The notes under the pieces: model-generated | Told to the model about the DNA's origin: nothing | What the model saw: only the letters and a program-made list of their open reading frames with translations | Databases searched by the model: none | NCBI GenBank assembly: GCA_905250885.1 | Contig: CAJNOQ010000025.1 | Location: forward strand, 1 to 64,000 | From: Didymodactylos carnosus | Taxonomy: Eukaryota; Rotifera; Eurotatoria; Philodinida; Philodinidae | Direction of reading: 5' to 3' | DNA length: 64,000 bases | Made by a program: the position numbers and the translations under genes | Shown: piece by piece, positions 23,771-36,250 of the stretch | Layout of the letters: every line of letters begins with the position of its first letter | Numbering within the stretch: the stretch's first letter is position 1

Positions 23771-24308
23771 TTATTCTCCACCTCCCCGTCCACGACCACC
23801 ACGTCCGCCTGCACCACGATCGCCACCAGGACCACCACGGTACGAATTCTAAAGAAAAAAAGACATTGATTAACATGATAAGCTGCTACACAAAGCATAC
23901 ATACCATCGCACGACCTCGACCACCTCGGCCTCGTGCAGCTTGAGCTCTAAATAAGAAGAAAGCCAAATAGACAAACAAAAACTATGAAAATATATTATT
24001 TACCTTAAAATCGCTGATTTTCCCCTACCCGCACCACCTTTAACACCTTTCATATTTTTGAACATTGGTGCATTTTTTAACATATCAGGAAATATCATAA
24101 ACCGTATTTTTGATCCGCGTACATAAATATATTCCAGTTGCGCTTGTCTACCATCTCTATAGGTTACCGTAACATTAGATAATTGACAATTCATATTATC
24201 TTCAGCTTCAATCAATTTACCACGATATACTTCACTTGTTACTGTTTCGACAGTCACTACATGACCTTCAGCTTCATGCAAAATTTTGATTGGTACACCA
24301 ATGGACAT
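23771..24308 (-). CDS. SNRPD3: Small nuclear ribonucleoprotein Sm D3
   Basis: Three exons (24308-24004, 23947-23905, 23848-23771) give 141 residues in phase. The start [19 protein letters not shown] and the body with [17 protein letters not shown] (Sm1 motif) and [18 protein letters not shown] (Sm2 motif) match SmD3 closely. The tail is rich in RG and GGR repeats, the usual site of symmetric arginine methylation and SMN binding. SmD3 forms the heptameric Sm ring on U1, U2, U4 and U5 snRNAs. The tail carries an extra stretch with GDRGAGG compared with vertebrates. Five U1 genes lie in the same window, but there is no evidence that the proximity matters. Confidence 0.96.
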
Positions 24309-25923
24309 TCTTATTACGCTTTAAAAGGTTATTTACTAAATCTACAATAAAACAAAAATAGCGGACTCTAGTACAGCAAAACAGAACGATCGAGAGTGTG
24401 TCTATGTCATTACATAGAAGCTACTCAGTTTTTTCGATGATGGGAAAAACGCTATCATCTAACAACAAATAGTACTATCTTATTAATATAATTCAGCAAT
24501 TTTAAAATTTATACATATAGGCAACGGACATCCGAACAAATTTGCTAACTCACGATACTAAAAAAAATATTTTGAATAACGCTTCGATTTGATGGCCGAT
24601 TTCTTTTTTGTATTTATTCACTCAGCGAGCTTAATCGTTGACTAATTTATCCTATCTCACTATTAGCTCAGATCTTTATAGTAAATATGAAACCTAAATT
24701 ACAACAGCAAAGAGCGAAATAGAAGCATTCAATTCTATGTTTCTAACAGAATTTATCCGCTGAGTGTACGAGTACGCTTTGTTTTCCCAATCAAAGAGTA
24801 TGCGTAGGCTTGTTTTTTTTCTCGAAACGTACACATTTCAAGTCTAAAAACATTCTATTAGAAAACAAAGCATAAACTGTTTATGACAGTAAAGTGTACA
24901 CTGTACGCTCTGCTTTTCTCAGCAAAGCATAAAACAGAGTGTATTTTTAAATTTCGAAGCGTATGTACGGTTTTATAGAGTGAGTATGCTTTACTATTAG
25001 AAATACTGAACAGGAGTGGTAGGACACAAGCACATTGAAACAATTCGCATTGAAACAATGACGAAGAATAGTTAGCCACAGAGAATAACATACAAGAGAG
25101 AAACAGTCAGACTTCAACAACAACAAGTAAACGCATATTATAATCGTAGCTACACGTTACGGTGAATAAAGAAATACTGTCCAATTTTACTATTATCCAA
25201 AGGTAAAACGCGTACCGAAAACGACTGGAAGAATGCTTTTTTGGAGCACTAATGCATTTCACCCTATTGAAGACTTTTTCTACCAAATACTTTCGAATTA
25301 TCTGTCGACTAATGCTAAACAGTGTTCTTTAACCTAACTAGTAATTAGATAGATAGAGCTAGCTATCACTGTCGCTACTCACTGTATATTTCTCTATAAG
25401 TGGATAAATGTCGATTAAGACCATAAATAAAACGTAGAACAATATTATACACTTTTCATCAATTTGATTGCATTGGTCTATCTTTAAGTTTTATCATGTA
25501 CAGTTTCTGGATGTCGATATTCTCATTTCTCATTCTTGTTTTACTCTCGATTTTTCAATAAAAAAGACAAAATATTATATATTTTAAAAATAATCCTAGT
25601 TTGAAGTTGACGTATTCGTCATCTCTGAATATAGAAAGTCTGTCTTGCAGCTACAAGAGCTCTGGTGTGCTGTCAATAGTGTTTTTGTGACCAATGGATT
25701 AAATATTTTAAAACATGTTTTGTATTGTAAAAGAGGAAAGAGAGTTTTCCATCGTTACTAAAGTAATAACGATAGCTGCTGGTCTGCATGTTTTTGTGGA
25801 AGAATCGAATGGACTCACTGTTTAATAAACTGTTTCTTGAATAGTTAATTTAGTCGCAATACATAGAAAGAAAAAGCGAAAAATCATTAAAGGAAAATAA
25901 CAAATTAAAAATGTACTTCATCA
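24309..25923. other. Intergenic, no gene recognised
   Basis: Contains fragments such as AAAGCATAC and TTTTCTCAGCAAAGC in both orientations near 24760-25000, a likely decayed repeat, but nothing that can be named. Confidence 0.4.
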
Positions 25924-28900
25924 TTACTCTTCTTCACCTTCTCCACCGTCCATTAGATCATATCTTTCATCAAAACTGTCATCGCCAATCATATTTTGTC
26001 GTGACCGTAAATAACCGTCTGCTTTTAGTGAGGATATAGTAATTGATTTTGCTTCCTTAACATGATGAACATTTGTGATCTTTTGGTCTTTTGATAATTG
26101 TTCTAACTGATCTGTACCATTCTTTCGAATAAAGCTCAATTGTGGCAAAATCGACAATGTTGTTTGATTATTAGTAATCATATCCGATGTAACTGGAGAT
26201 CGAACTTCAACATGAGATTCTGGAATGCTGCCAGCTGTTGACACGACATGCTCTTCGATTTCATAACCTAGAATATGAAAAGAATGCTATATTTTTTTCT
26301 TACATTATTTTAAGCTTCATATAAGTTTTTTCGCAAAATTTGATTGTTCAAGTCCTACAGAGGTCAAATCCTCAAAAATGGTTTAGTACAATTAGTTCTG
26401 TTATATTGCTAAAACCTGAATGAGTATGATTGTCGAAGTGTATCAAATGCACTGTTGCCTGCAGATTAATGGCTGCAATTTTATCTAAATGTTCTCCAGT
26501 CATTGTTGTATTGTTCAAGATTGCTTCCAGCGTTTGAAGGTTTTGATTATTATTTTGATTCGTAGTGTTCCAAACATGATCTGATATAGGTTTCTTGTCA
26601 TCGAGTGAAGCAAAATGGATTGATGGTGGAGTGTGTTCTTGATGAGTGCCTTCGGGAGTATATGTTATATGAGATGCATCAGCGTAGTGTGTATTCGATG
26701 TGTGCATAGTCGGATTGTGATCATTATTTCCATTCAATGAATGATCGGTTGACTCATAGTGTTCATCACGATTGTAAGTAGTTGTCTCATGGTGTTGATC
26801 ATCTGATAGATGTATAGTTGTTTCATATTGTTTTCCCGGAGTCGTAGGATTTTGATTATCATGATATGAACGGGATGTGGTCTGATAGTGCTCATCTGTG
26901 GAATGATGGTTTTCTCCCCCTCCATGAAGCTGCAAATGACTTTCAGTCATGGACGGTTGATTTTTATCTGGATCAGAATAAGTGGAATGATGATCGGATG
27001 CTACTGTTGAAAGTTCGTGTTCACCTAAGGTGAGATGGAAAATGGTTCGATTAAACAGTTTTGGAAAATAAAGTTGTGCACCGTAAAAAAGATATTCTGT
27101 ATTATTACCCATTCCATGATTATCTCCCGATATTGTTGTTTCACGATTCACATCCAGTATTGTATTCTCGTTGATATGAACAGAAGACGTTGTTGAATCT
27201 GTGTGCTGTTCATTGTCATAATAGGAGGTAATAATAGCAGTATGAAGTGTCGAGTCTGTGTGTTGACCACCACCACTATTGTCCTCGTAATGGTTGAGAT
27301 TTAATAACACATCACTTGATATAGTAACGCTCTGTGATTGTTCGACACCTTCATGTGTTACTGAAGAATGTAGATGACCGCTTGATGCTGTTGCTTCTTC
27401 AGAGTGAACGATGGATCCGTGTGTTGACGTTTCTTGATGATGACCATCTACTTGACCACCTAAAAGATAGGAAAAAAGTTATGATTGAAGAAAAGCTAGC
27501 TTCTACGGTTTGTTTTACCGTGTGTTTGATCGATATGGGTCGAAATCTGATGAAATTGATCTCCTCCTCCAAAATCTTGACTCTGCGTTGATGTTTCGAA
27601 AATATTATGAACAGAAAACAGATTATTTAACGTGTTAGAACCATAATATTGTGAATGGTTTTCTTTGCCTAGTACATTTAACAGTGTATTCAAATGTCCA
27701 TCAGGTGTTTTGATTATATGTCCTTCAAATTGTAAACTTGAATTCGCTTTTACTAATACCAATATATCTTTTTTCTCTTTGTCTTTTAACATTTCGCTTG
27801 AACCACTAATACGGCTTGCTGATGGTACAAGGTCTTCTAAACATGAGAGAAAGGAGGTAACCTTTCATAATTGTACGTTTGAATAAACGAAATAATCAGT
27901 GGCCATATAACAGTACTATTCAGTTAGTGACATTTCGTGGTTCAGTACAGTGGAAAAAATCTTATACCGTTGCATGTAATAGCAGACATATGAATAGTTT
28001 ATGTCATTTATAATAATTTCAGTTACAGCAACCTATACCTTAATTAGATGACTACACTGAACCACTCACTGTTACGTTAAAATGAATGAATAGTTTAGTA
28101 ACCATTTGATAACAGTTATTACAATCAAGTAATTTTTGAAAAGAGACGAACAAACCGAATTTATACTATACAATGCAACCATTGTTAATGGAAATAAATA
28201 CTGGTCTCTAATTCTTGGACTAGAATCTTACTTGGCACTTTTTGAATGCTAATTGTTTCTGTTTTATATAGATGCGTGTTTCCGAGCGGTGCCACTATTG
28301 GTGGACCAGTAAATCGTGATATGACAGGTGTAGCTTTGCGTGAATCTAATAACAAATGAAGTATTGATTTAAAAAAAATAGAAGAATTATTTCTTACTTG
28401 ATAAAGCTAATGTTAAAATAATTGCACCAACAACAATGAATCCAATAAAAAATATTAAAAATGCTGCTTTACATATGGGTGGTATTCCATCACGTTTCTA
28501 TCAATAAAATAGAGCCTATCGTAGAGAGAGAGAATTTAAGTATCAACTAAAATAAATGTCCTGTAAATAAAATGATATTAATCGAAGTTAATGGAAGATA
28601 ATTCAAGACAGAATCTGACCATCTTAAACATTTCAATAAATACATTTGTACAAAATATTTTTGTGTCAAACCAATTATTATCGTTCATTTTAGCGAATAT
28701 TGAACTAGTTAAATGTTTCATTAAACCGAAAAAAGAACTTTAAACTGAAGAAAATAGACAATTTACAGTAAATTTATAGTGTTTAATTCATATCCAGCTA
28801 TATTAATAATTAATATCAACTATCATAAGTGTATAAACATTAATTATAATGATTCAAATAAAATAATGAACATATTTTTACTATTCTATGTTAATATTAC

Positions 28901-28999
28901 CTTGACAACGATATCCGTAACACTATCATCCGTTTGTCCTAATTCAATATTATTTGTTCGTCGTATTGATGATTTATCTGAACTACTACTTTTCATCAT
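25924..28999 (-). CDS. Single-pass membrane protein with Ser/Thr/His/Asn-rich ectodomain
   Basis: Six exons fit one frame (28999-28901, 28497-28398, 28345-28232, 27836-27519, 27459-26416, 26267-25924) and give about 672 residues. The start MMKSSSSDKSSIRR is polar. A single membrane segment, AAFLIFFIGFIVVGAIILTL, lies at about residues 43-65, preceded by basic residues, which suggests the N terminus is inside. The rest is hydrophilic, with long stretches of H, T, S, N and D (for example HHETTTYNRDEHYESTDHS) and many N-x-S/T sites. This looks like a glycosylated, largely disordered ectodomain. The C terminus is acidic and ends in GGEGEEE. I recognise no known domain. The exon 5 donor (GTTTTA) is weaker than the others but keeps the phase. 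Confidence 0.75.
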
Positions 29000-29433
29000 A
29001 CCAATTTGATGATATGTCTCAGTATTAAAAATATTATTTTCAAAGATAATAATCGAATAGAGTAAAAAATAAAAAATTCAAAATTTAAGTCGGTAAAATA
29101 GTATAAAAAAATTTTTTTTTAAAAAAGAAATAGATTAAGGAAGAAATTAAAAAAGATGTTTATACTGCTGTTGTTATTTTTTCTAAACCCAAAAAGTCCA
29201 ATATCCTCAATCCGATATTTATTTATAATAACAATATTCTAAATGTGTGCGTATACATAGAGTGCTTGATATATATATATATATATATATACGTATGTAA
29301 TCTAATTGTATTAAAAAGTATAAAGAATCGAGCAGGAGAGAGAAGAGTGATATTATTGCTCAGTCATTGTCTCAAGTTCCGTGCTAAGCAACGATGTTTA
29401 TGTATGAAGTTTGTAGATGTATGTATAATTGTT

Positions 29434-29436
<3 letters not shown>

Positions 29437-29468
<32 letters not shown>

Positions 29469-29648
29469 AAAAAATAAAAAAAAAAAAAAAAAAAAATAAA
29501 AAAAAAATTATTTAAAATTTATGATAAAATAATAATATTTTAAAAAATNNNNNNNNTTATTTATTTTTTTTTTTTTTTTTGTTTTATTTTTTTAATTTCG
29601 GGGTTTATCAAAGTTTTTTTTTTTTTTATTTTGTTTTTTTTTTTTTAA

Positions 29649-29685
<37 letters not shown>

Positions 29686-29690
29686 AGGAA
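29437..29690. other. A-run / 8-N gap / T-run
   Basis: A near-continuous A stretch leads to the gap at 29549-29556, and T-rich then A-rich runs follow. The join is unreliable and the true length is unknown. Confidence 0.8.
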
Positions 29691-31917
29691 TAAAGTCAAG
29701 ATAACAGAAAATAAAATTCAAATAAAATTATTGAACATGTCTGCTTACATTCGTATATTTGTACATATTTAGAGAGGTAGAGAGAAGAAGAAGAAGAAGA
29801 AGAAAAAAAAAATAAAAGAGAAAAACGAAACGACTGTATAAATTTTTTATCTGCAGAGTTTAATAGTTAAGAAACTATTTGAATGTTAAATAAGTTGAAT
29901 CAAATAAAACAAATGATAAATTTCAAGTAGGATACTATGATTATTGTGAGATCAACATATCTTGCTTTTTTTTGATACACAAAAAAATAAAATAAAATTA
30001 AACATAATAGTCAATATGAATCTTTTTCACTTGATATTTCATTGGTATTTAACAAATCTTCCATTTAGTATATGGTTAATATGACCATCAATATGTATAT
30101 GTCTCATTGAACTCCTATAACATCGTTCTAAAAGTTCAAAGAATAGAAAAAGAAATATTATTTGACTTTCGTTCATTTTTTTTTATTTGAATGTTGTAAT
30201 ATACAGAGAAGAGATGTAATTGTATATTTGTGTGACTATTATCATATACCATTAAATTGACAACAATTTATTTAGGATCCTATGTTATATTTTAAGTAAA
30301 AATCAGCTTATACATACAGAAAAGTTAAAACAAACGATAAATTCTGCTACAAAAAATCTTAATCTGATATTTACCATTGATAAAAGCAAATAAAAAATAC
30401 AAAAAAAAAAGCAAAAAAAAAAACAGAAGAAAACAGATTATTCTTCTTAAACTTCATAGAAAATCTTACATTACATAATTCGTTGAAGAAAACTTGTTTT
30501 TCTCTCTAAACAGAAAATATTCAAAAAGAAAACACTGAATTTCACTGGAATTTTGTGATTCGACTATTTTCCTACAATTGTCATTTTACATTTTTAGTTT
30601 TTGAAAAAAAAAAAAATGAATCTTAATGGTTCTATTAAATACAAGTGGATTGATGTACATAATTCTTAAATGAATCGTTGAGTTAGATGTTTTTTTAACG
30701 GACAACTAATGTTTTTTTTTCTATGAATATGGAATTATATATTTATGCAAAAAAATAACATTGAACAATAGAAAGAAAATAATAAATAACATAATTCTCT
30801 CTTCTATCTTAAAATGTTTATATTCATCGAGGATAGAGAAAATTAAAAATTACTTCACTAGAAAATAATTATGAATAAATTCTACACTCATATGAACAGC
30901 TTTAGAGAATGTGTGCAAAAGCGTCAAAGAGTAGTTGAATAATTACTTAATATTTAATAAGGCATTTAACGATGTAAAGTAAAACTTAGTCTGCCCTCCA
31001 AAAAAAAATGAATTTTTTTTTTTTTTTTTTTTGCAAATAAATTGCATGGCTTTCAACCGTAAAAACTAATTTTGTGATTCACATTTGGGATTTGAGTTCT
31101 TAAGCCTTTAAAATTCATATTTAGAAAAAAAAAAGAAGTTGTTAGTCAAATACACAAACTGTTCATTAGAAAAAAAAATTGTTGTTGTTAGAAGAAAAAA
31201 ATGAGTTGCTAAGGCAGATTGTTCAATAGTACTTAGTCACACATATTTGGAGTTCACAAATTATTTGTTTTCATACAACGTCAAGAATATCGATGGATAT
31301 GAAAATGTATGGACTTTATTTTTTTGGCATCACTTTGAAAGATTAAATAGGCCATTATCTCTAGAACAATGGCAACAAAAACATCAACGGAAACAATAGA
31401 GACGATAATTCGATGATAGGAGAAAATAAGAGGATGCAAAGAAAGACACCGAAGATTCAAAGTAAATGGAGATGAAAAGAAACTAACTTATTTATAAAAA
31501 GGAATTTGACCAGGTAAATTTGTCACATATAATCAATTGTAGAAAATGTGGCCAAATTCAAGTCTCACTCGTTCAAATTTCGCACACTCGCCTCCACATA
31601 TAATATCACCGTATTTGAAGATTCTTTAAAAATTAATTTGAAATTAATCAAAAATGTGCGAAGTTCGGATAGTAATGATAAATTTATATTATTCTTTGTG
31701 TAAAAAAAAAAAATATGTCAATCGTGATCATATGTGAAAAGTCCATACATTTTTGTTCATATAGAAACAGGAAATTAAAAATTTTATACAAGTAAAAACA
31801 ATGAGCCACAGAAAAAAAAAAAGGATAAGATGGAAGAATAAATTTTTCAAAAACTAGGTCTTTTTTATTTAGAATATAGTTGTTGATAATCGTTTATTAT
31901 GATGTATATGTCGTTTT

Positions 31918-32012
31918 ACCCTCAATTCGTCCCAAATTGCTCACTCTCACATCTGCTTGCCCCTTTAATATTTCATCTTACAAAGCTAATTTGGAATGAA
32001 CTAAGAAGACAT
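31918..32012 (+). mobile_element. Short MITE, copy 2
   Basis: Same family as 4715-4812, opposite orientation. CTCAATTCGTCCCAAATTGC on the left and TTTGGAATGAACTAAGAAG on the right are the diverged terminal repeats. It lies about 40 bp past the stop codon of the synaptotagmin gene. Confidence 0.7.
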
Positions 32013-32050
32013 CGTATATGCCTACTTTTTCTCATAATTAATTAAGATGA

Positions 32051-35000
32051 TTAAGACGATGATGTTATTCCTTGTATACCAGCTGCTTTATGTAAAACAT
32101 GCCATACAGCCGTTCGTTGTTGACATTCAATAACTTCTGTCCAATGAATAATTTCACTATGAATTTGACTTGTAGAATTCAATAATGTACCATTGGGTTT
32201 TGTTTCAAAACGTAAAAATCCAAGTGGTTCATCAGGACCAATTAAATCATGATGATAAACACCTAATTCAAGGCAACATTCGGTTAATGCAATACCAGAT
32301 GTATTAAATGATAATTCTTCGTTCCATTTTGGATTCAATGTATTTCGTTTGACACTTGTCTTTTTACGTTTGACTTTGTCATGACCAATTGTAAACGTTA
32401 AACGAACAATGGGATCTGGAAAGAGTGAAGAAAAACAGAAAAGTTTTTTTTTTTGTTTTTTTATATCAATATTAATGGGAAAAGGAGAAATTTGACGTTA
32501 AATTATTTCATAAAATTTTAAATAATCATTTTAGTACTCATTTTTATATATCTAATTTACCCGCTTCATTATGCATCGATAATGCTTTTAAATTTCTTGC
32601 TTCAACAATGCCAACATTAAGTCTCTCTGCTTGTACCAAATAGGTCAACGATACTAATAATTCACCAAGATATTCATCTTCCTAAATAAAAGACAAAGAG
32701 AGATGATTGTATGGTAGAAATCTATCTAAGATTAAGAAAGATATTCAATTATTATTGTTGTTATATTTGTTGTTGTTAATATTCGAAAGATAATCGTTAC
32801 AAATCTTTTTTTTTCTCTTCTTTGTCATCTCTCCGGTTTATATAGTTTATTCATCATGAACATATTATAACATCAAGGTGAGTGATTCAAGGTATTAATC
32901 TATTTCTTTCTTCTTCTTCTTTTTTTCATTCATGTATAAATTCAATGAAATGATGATCTATGTGTTTTAGAGTCGTACTTAGATCGATAAATTCTATTAA
33001 ACGATCTTCTACGATCATACATCAAGATGTGACAAGATTTCGTGATGGGTGGAGGATAAGAAAAAAGAACAATTACTAATGGAATATTATTTATGAATAA
33101 TATACTCAGATATTTCTAACATGAAATAAATAAAATGATTTGACGAAAAAAATGATATTAGATAAGTCAATGCAAATGCTTTTCGTTCCTTCTGTTTTTT
33201 TTTTTGTTTTTTTTAATAACAGTCGATTTTATCTTGACTAGAATATCCCGAAGAATTTAATATTTCTATGAGAACACTCAATTGATTCATTCAACCGAAA
33301 GACATGAACTTTCTGTTTTGAAAGATATTAAAAAAATTCATGTATGATTATTAACTTAAAGACCAATTTCATCAAAAAAAAACAAAGGTTATATAACATC
33401 ATGAAATATTGTTAATAAAGTAGAGAATGTTCTTAATTCATCTTTCATACTTTTATTTATCAATAGCAACATCGCCTGTTTGAAACTAATTAGAATTGAA
33501 TAGTATCCTTGTTGTTGTTTTTTTACTATTATTATTATTATTATATAGTGTCCTATAAATCTACTCACCGATCGTTGTTTAGTTATGTTACACCAGAGGT
33601 CACTTCCATTCGTTTTTTGTGGTGTTAATTTGACTTGTGTTTCACCAATAAATTCTGGACGACTATTTTGCTCATAATTATAAATATAAAGAAAGAGTGT
33701 TTTTGTTTTTAATTGATCGGCTGTGGCTACATTAAATTTAAAATATTCATCCCAACATGGATTTAATGTTTGATGTTGAACGGATGTTTGACGTAATTTT
33801 TGATCAACAGGAGGACGTAAATACAATTTTCCATAGGGATTAGAAAATTCTTCTTTATCAATTGGAAGACCTTGAGCTAAAAACAGAGATTAGTTGATTT
33901 TTTTTATACATTAAAGAATAATTATAAATAATTCAACTGTTTTAAAGTCCTGTGATGTGTTAAAATGACCAAAGTTCTCATGTCTAATGCATCTTAATTA
34001 CGGCACGGAATAGAAAGAGTCATGTTTCGCCTATTTTAAATAGAGATGTATCATGAGACCTTGATTTATTATCGACTCTTCTTTATTCTATTTAAAAATA
34101 ATTGATTTTGAAAAGTATAATTTCCATTTTCATTTTGAAAAGTTCAGTTTATCTCCGTAAAGTTGATGAGTTTTTTTTACTATACTCGAGTAAATCGAAT
34201 ATATTAGATGGATTTATTTTTATAATTAATTGCTACTTACGTAAAAACTAATTATGATAAAATTTCTATTTATTAAGTCAATATTAAAAATAAATTTACA
34301 TGTTCAAAAGGTAGAAGTCAAGGTTAAATTCATTTTCATTATAGTTTTTCTACTTACCTTCAATAACATTGACAATTAATTCATTTCTATGATCATCATA
34401 TTGTATTCTTAAATGTAATTTCCTTGAATTTTCTTTCACGATAGCTGCTTCATCATCTAAGAATCCTCCTTTTCCACCTCGTTGCATATACATATCGGGT
34501 GATATTGATCCAAGTGCACCACGTAACGCTCTTTCAACATGAAATTGTTGTTTTAACGATAATAATGCACTTTCATTTGTAGTTGTACTAATCGATTTTG
34601 AACGTAAACTCAATGTTTCTTTTTCTCCACCAGTCAAAGATGGTGGAGATAGTAGACCTTGATCACAGTAATTTACAACTTTTCCAATTAGTGGTGCAGT
34701 CCATTCAGCAATTGATACGCGCGGTGATGTGACAGAAGTTTGTGCTTTTATTGGATTAGAAATCGGAAACTTTGGTATAGCATATCGAGCAGATGGTGAA
34801 CGTAACAGAGATTGTCTTGTACAAGTGATTGATGATGCTCCAGTGGCTGAATTTGTTTTTAGTTGTGGTTGTTCACTTTCTAATGGTGGCATAATATTTG
34901 ATATTGATTTTTCAACAGTATCTGAATCTGGAAATAATTTAAAACGAATCGCTTTTGTTCCCTCTTCAATTTCATTAATATTTACACAATTAGCCGTAGA

Positions 35001-35629
35001 TAAACGAGGTTTATTGTGTACCCTTGATTCACGTCGTGTATAGTGTTTTCTTACGGCTTTGGCATCATTATCATCATATGATTGAGACATACGTGTTTCA
35101 CTTTTCTTATGTAATAGAATTGAATCTGATGCCACAGATGGCCGGGAATTTGCCGAACTAATTGAAAGGCGAGATAATTTTTCAGATAATATTGATAAAC
35201 GGCCACTTGCAACTGATGTGCGAGGTGAAGTAGAAATGGTTTCTTGAGTAATAACAGGAGGTTGTTGTAATTGAACGATGGGAGCATGATTCTGAAAATA
35301 AGCACAAAAACAAAAATATTTTCCAGTTTACTAAACAATAGTCGACCAATGATATGAATTTTGTCTGTTTTCGATTGTATGAGTACTTCTTCTCTTCTAA
35401 CATAAAGAATTGTTAGTGTTATACTTACGAGATGTTCTGGTGGTCTAAAATATGTTTTTGGTTCAACATTACCAATTGCACCATAGTTACTGATGGATCT
35501 TACACAATATCTTCTACTTGATGGTAGACAACATTTACAAAATACAATTGTTGCAATAATAATGACAAGAATTACGGATAAAGCTCCAATACCAATACCA
35601 ATAAACAAATCAAAACGACTCGATAACAT
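32051..35629 (-). CDS. Synaptotagmin-family protein, probably calcium-independent
   Basis: Five exons (35629-35429, 35291-34358, 33876-33569, 32681-32561, 32415-32051) give 642 residues in phase. A short N terminus leads into a membrane span (IGIGIGALSVILVIIIATIV, about residues 10-30), then cysteines (CKCCLP) that may be acylated. A Ser-rich linker of some 300 residues precedes tandem C2 domains. C2A includes TLNPCWDEYFKFNV and PEFIGETQVKL. C2B includes TLNPKWNEELSF and ends with the WHVL motif typical of synaptotagmins. In C2A the usual SDPYVK is SNPYGK, and the second acidic loop reads NYEQNSRPEF. In C2B the D-x-D loop is YHHDLIGPDE. Most calcium ligands are thus absent, as in the non-calcium-sensing members. 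A role in vesicle or membrane traffic is likely. Confidence 0.88.
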
Positions 35630-36250
35630 TTTTTCCTTAATAAATGATTTATCTCACTTTACATAGTTTTTAAACACTTCTCATTATTGACTATTAACTA
35701 AAATAAATAACTACACTAAAATCATGAAGTCTAAATAAACAAAAAAAAATTAAATATAAAAAGTTATTTACAATAATAAAGAGTTGATAAATGATTTATA
35801 TATATATATATATATATTCAAAAAACAAATGATTAAACCTAGTAGAGATTATTCTTCTAATATTTAATTGTTTTTTTGAAAAATAAACACGAGTTACATT
35901 CATAATTTAATTTATTTTATCGAAGAACATTTTTTAAAAAAATATCATTGATCATTAATCAGTATACTCACTCGTTGCATGTTATTATCAAAATATTTCG
36001 ATAATCGCACAAAATCTATCAAAATATGAACACGAACTTTTCTTCTTCTTTTTTTTTCTCCCATTTTTTAGTATATATAAATAGAATAAAAAATTTGATC
36101 TTATTCAATAGAAGAAAAAAGGTTTATCGATCCGATAAAATGACAGAAAAAAAAAGTAAAGACACAAAGAACCCACTTACTCACTGTTATATATCCGTGT
36201 TAAATGAAAAAGAAATCAGCCGATTCATCAAACCTAAACCTACAAAGTAA

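Larger units (their letters stand above)
29000..32050. other. Intergenic AT-rich region
   Basis: Long A and T runs, a TA dinucleotide run at about 29270-29291 and an assembly gap. I see no exon-like sequence apart from a MITE at 31918. Confidence 0.5.

Noticed and set aside
34729-35043. A 104-codon plus-strand frame
   Set aside because: It is antisense to the well-supported second exon of the synaptotagmin gene.
36026-36250. Short frames in the AT-rich region after the synaptotagmin start
   Set aside because: Composition is like the intergenic background, with no motif or phase-matched splice partners.
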